Assembly (NCBI GenBank): GCA_964385695.1
Contig: CAYLQA010000017.1
Span: 1-59,406 of the forward strand
Reading direction: 5' to 3'
Source of the DNA: CAYLQA01 sp964385695
GTDB taxonomy: Bacteria > Desulfobacterota > Desulfobulbia > Desulfobulbales > Desulfurivibrionaceae
Length of the DNA: 59,406 nucleotides
The notes below the pieces were generated by a model that made no database searches, was not told the DNA's origin, and saw only the letters and a list, made by a program, of their open reading frames with translations. Position numbers and translations under genes: made by a program. Of this stretch, positions 58,362 through 59,406 are shown in pieces (position 1 is the first letter of the stretch; each line of letters begins with the position of its first letter).

Positions 58362-59264
58362 TTATCCGCAGCGTTGATTGGCCGAAGGAATTACTCCTTC
58401 GGCCTTTTCTTTTACTGCCCTTATTTTTTTGACCATATGGTGTGGGAAATAGCTCTGTTTGGCCTTCTTGAGGCCGCTTATGCCTAAGTCTTGTTCCCTG
58501 TTCACATAGGTGAAGTATGAAAGCGCTTCTTTGGCATACCAGTGGACAATGAGCTGGCTTAGGCCGTGAAATTGCGGCATTGCCTTTTCAAAATGGCAGA
58601 CTGCAGTGTCAGGCGTAAGTTGTTCGCCTATACTATATGCCTCGATCCTTCCATTTACTCGAATAGCCCCACCGATAAGTTCCAGGTCATGGAATTTGGC
58701 AAACATTTTTTGGGTGGCTTGGTATTCTCCACAGAGACCCGGGTGGGTTGTGCAGGAGCGATGCTTGCACCAGCGATTCTGCATTTCTTGGCACTCTGCA
58801 ATATTATTTTGATCAATGGCTTCGTAAGTGCAGTTGTATTCTGTCAGGCAATGTTTGATATGGTTACGCTTTTTCGCATACCTTCTTCCCTTTAACTTAG
58901 CAAGGTCATTCACAAGAAAGACATAATCCCAATTATCCGGATCAGGCAGAAGGGAGTAACCATACCGGCAAAGATCATCAGACAAACTTTCTGGAAAACG
59001 CTCTATGATGTCAACCGGGAAAGCATGAGATGCGATCACCGTGGACAGCGACGCAGGTCCAACAGGTGGGCCGAAAAGAATTGTCTTGTCTGATGACGAA
59101 ATAAATATACAGAGCGTGTCATCATGCAGCATCCAGGAAATCGGGCGTGTGGAAAGCCAAACATAGAGATTGGTAAAGGTGAATTCAGAAATATCCGGCG
59201 GATATTTTTTGAAATATCCTGTGAGAGTTGAACGGTCTTGATATGTGAGTTGTTTGAGTTGCAT
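58362..59264 (-). CDS. DUF2156 family protein (GNAT-like phosphatidylglycerol lysyltransferase C-terminal domain)
   Basis: The 300-residue soluble protein resembles the DUF2156 domain: FTNLYVWLSTRPISWMLHDD, RYAKKRNHIKHCLTEYN, ELIGGAIRVNGRIEAYSIG, and HFEKAMPQFHGLSQLIVHWY ... YVNREQDLGISGLKKAKQSY. This last block is characteristic of the family. It lacks the membrane domain of MprF. The substrate is unknown. Its last codons are formed by the lon terminator hairpin. Confidence 0.86.
   Translation of the reverse strand: MQLKQLTYQDRSTLTGYFKKYPPDISEFTFTNLYVWLSTRPISWMLHDDTLCIFISSSDKTILFGPPVGPASLSTVIASHAFPVDIIERFPESLSDDLCRYGYSLLPDPDNWDYVFLVNDLAKLKGRRYAKKRNHIKHCLTEYNCTYEAIDQNNIAECQEMQNRWCKHRSCTTHPGLCGEYQATQKMFAKFHDLELIGGAIRVNGRIEAYSIGEQLTPDTAVCHFEKAMPQFHGLSQLIVHWYAKEALSYFTYVNREQDLGISGLKKAKQSYFPHHMVKKIRAVKEKAEGVIPSANQRCG
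58380..58413 (+). terminator. Terminator of lon inside the convergent gene
   Basis: GGCCGAAGG (58380-58388) and CCTTCGGCC (58396-58404) form a 9-bp stem with a 7-base loop, followed by TTTTCTTTT. It lies 32 bases past the lon stop and within the 3' coding end of the DUF2156 gene. Confidence 0.88.
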
Positions 59265-59406
59265 ATTTCACATTGATGCTTATTTATATTGCTTCACAGT
59301 ATTCAATTATAGAATGTAAATATTTTCTCTGTAAACTTTCTGCCGGGAAGTCGTGCATCTTTCTGATTTCTTGCAATGGCAAGTAATTCCGTTTAGAGTG
59401 TTCTTC

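Noticed and set aside
1..59406. tRNA, rRNA and tmRNA genes
   Set aside because: I saw no cloverleaf with a GGTTCRANYCC-type arm or any rRNA segment while reading; a tRNA scan would settle this.

Overview
The window is chromosomal sequence from a Gram-negative bacterium. Gene content suggests Desulfobacterota, possibly Desulfobulbales-like: tandem chemoreceptor and kinase genes, a beta-carbonic anhydrase with a signal peptide, Pal and Skp/OmpH envelope proteins, an xseB-ispA-dxs cluster, a CooC-type ATPase and many strong AGGAGG ribosome binding sites. This placement is inference from gene content; there is no rRNA or phylogenetic marker that I could align. A run of 100 N inside a tandem repeat (49446-49545) marks a draft scaffold.

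Layout. 0-12.7 kb: cyclophilin and leuB, a Rieske protein, a large hybrid histidine kinase, a CPA2-type antiporter with UspA domains, a membrane-bound XRE regulator with a secreted partner, a cyclic-nucleotide-binding protein, a CheX protein, a TIGR01777-type epimerase and a Rho-N-domain protein. 12.87-17.15 kb: a chromosomal integron. It has an intI integrase gene (16169-17149, plus), an attI junction (16063-16069) and two cassettes read on the minus strand. Cassette 1 is a small lipoprotein. Its attC is split by a group II intron with its own reverse transcriptase (13709-15553). Cassette 2 is a hicAB toxin-antitoxin pair whose toxin gene carries an in-frame amber codon. The cassette boundaries are supported internally: each cassette's 5' GTTRRRY-type heptamer is the reverse complement of the R'' heptamer of its own attC (GTTGGGC/GCCCAAC and GTTATGC/GCATAAC).

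17-32 kb: valS and dgt, a frameshifted secreted beta-carbonic anhydrase, an ABC-F ATPase, a membrane protein plus histidine kinase pair, a four-gene carbohydrate ABC importer operon, a DUF362/PIG-L pair, and the PpsR-type kinase/pyrophosphorylase. 32.9-42.5 kb: a chemoreceptor with two periplasmic zinc-binding CZB domains, an unknown protein, alpha-glucan phosphorylase, Pal, Skp/OmpH, an AmpG-like permease and a PilZ protein. 42.5-49.3 kb: isoprenoid genes (dxs, ispA) with xseB, then xerC, hslV, hslU and a double zinc-ribbon protein. 49.3-59.4 kb: two different 7-bp tandem repeats around the assembly gap, a sensor kinase cut by the gap, a CooC-like ATPase, NamZ, the Bpt leucyltransferase, a Fur-FeoA fusion, a small CxxC protein, Hsp20, Lon and a DUF2156 protein.

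Most of the window is ordinary core-genome sequence. The integron, with a retroelement in the attC bottom strand and a disabled toxin in the neighbouring cassette, is the clearest mobile system. Sensory and signalling proteins are unusually dense. All family assignments come from reading motifs; no database search was run.
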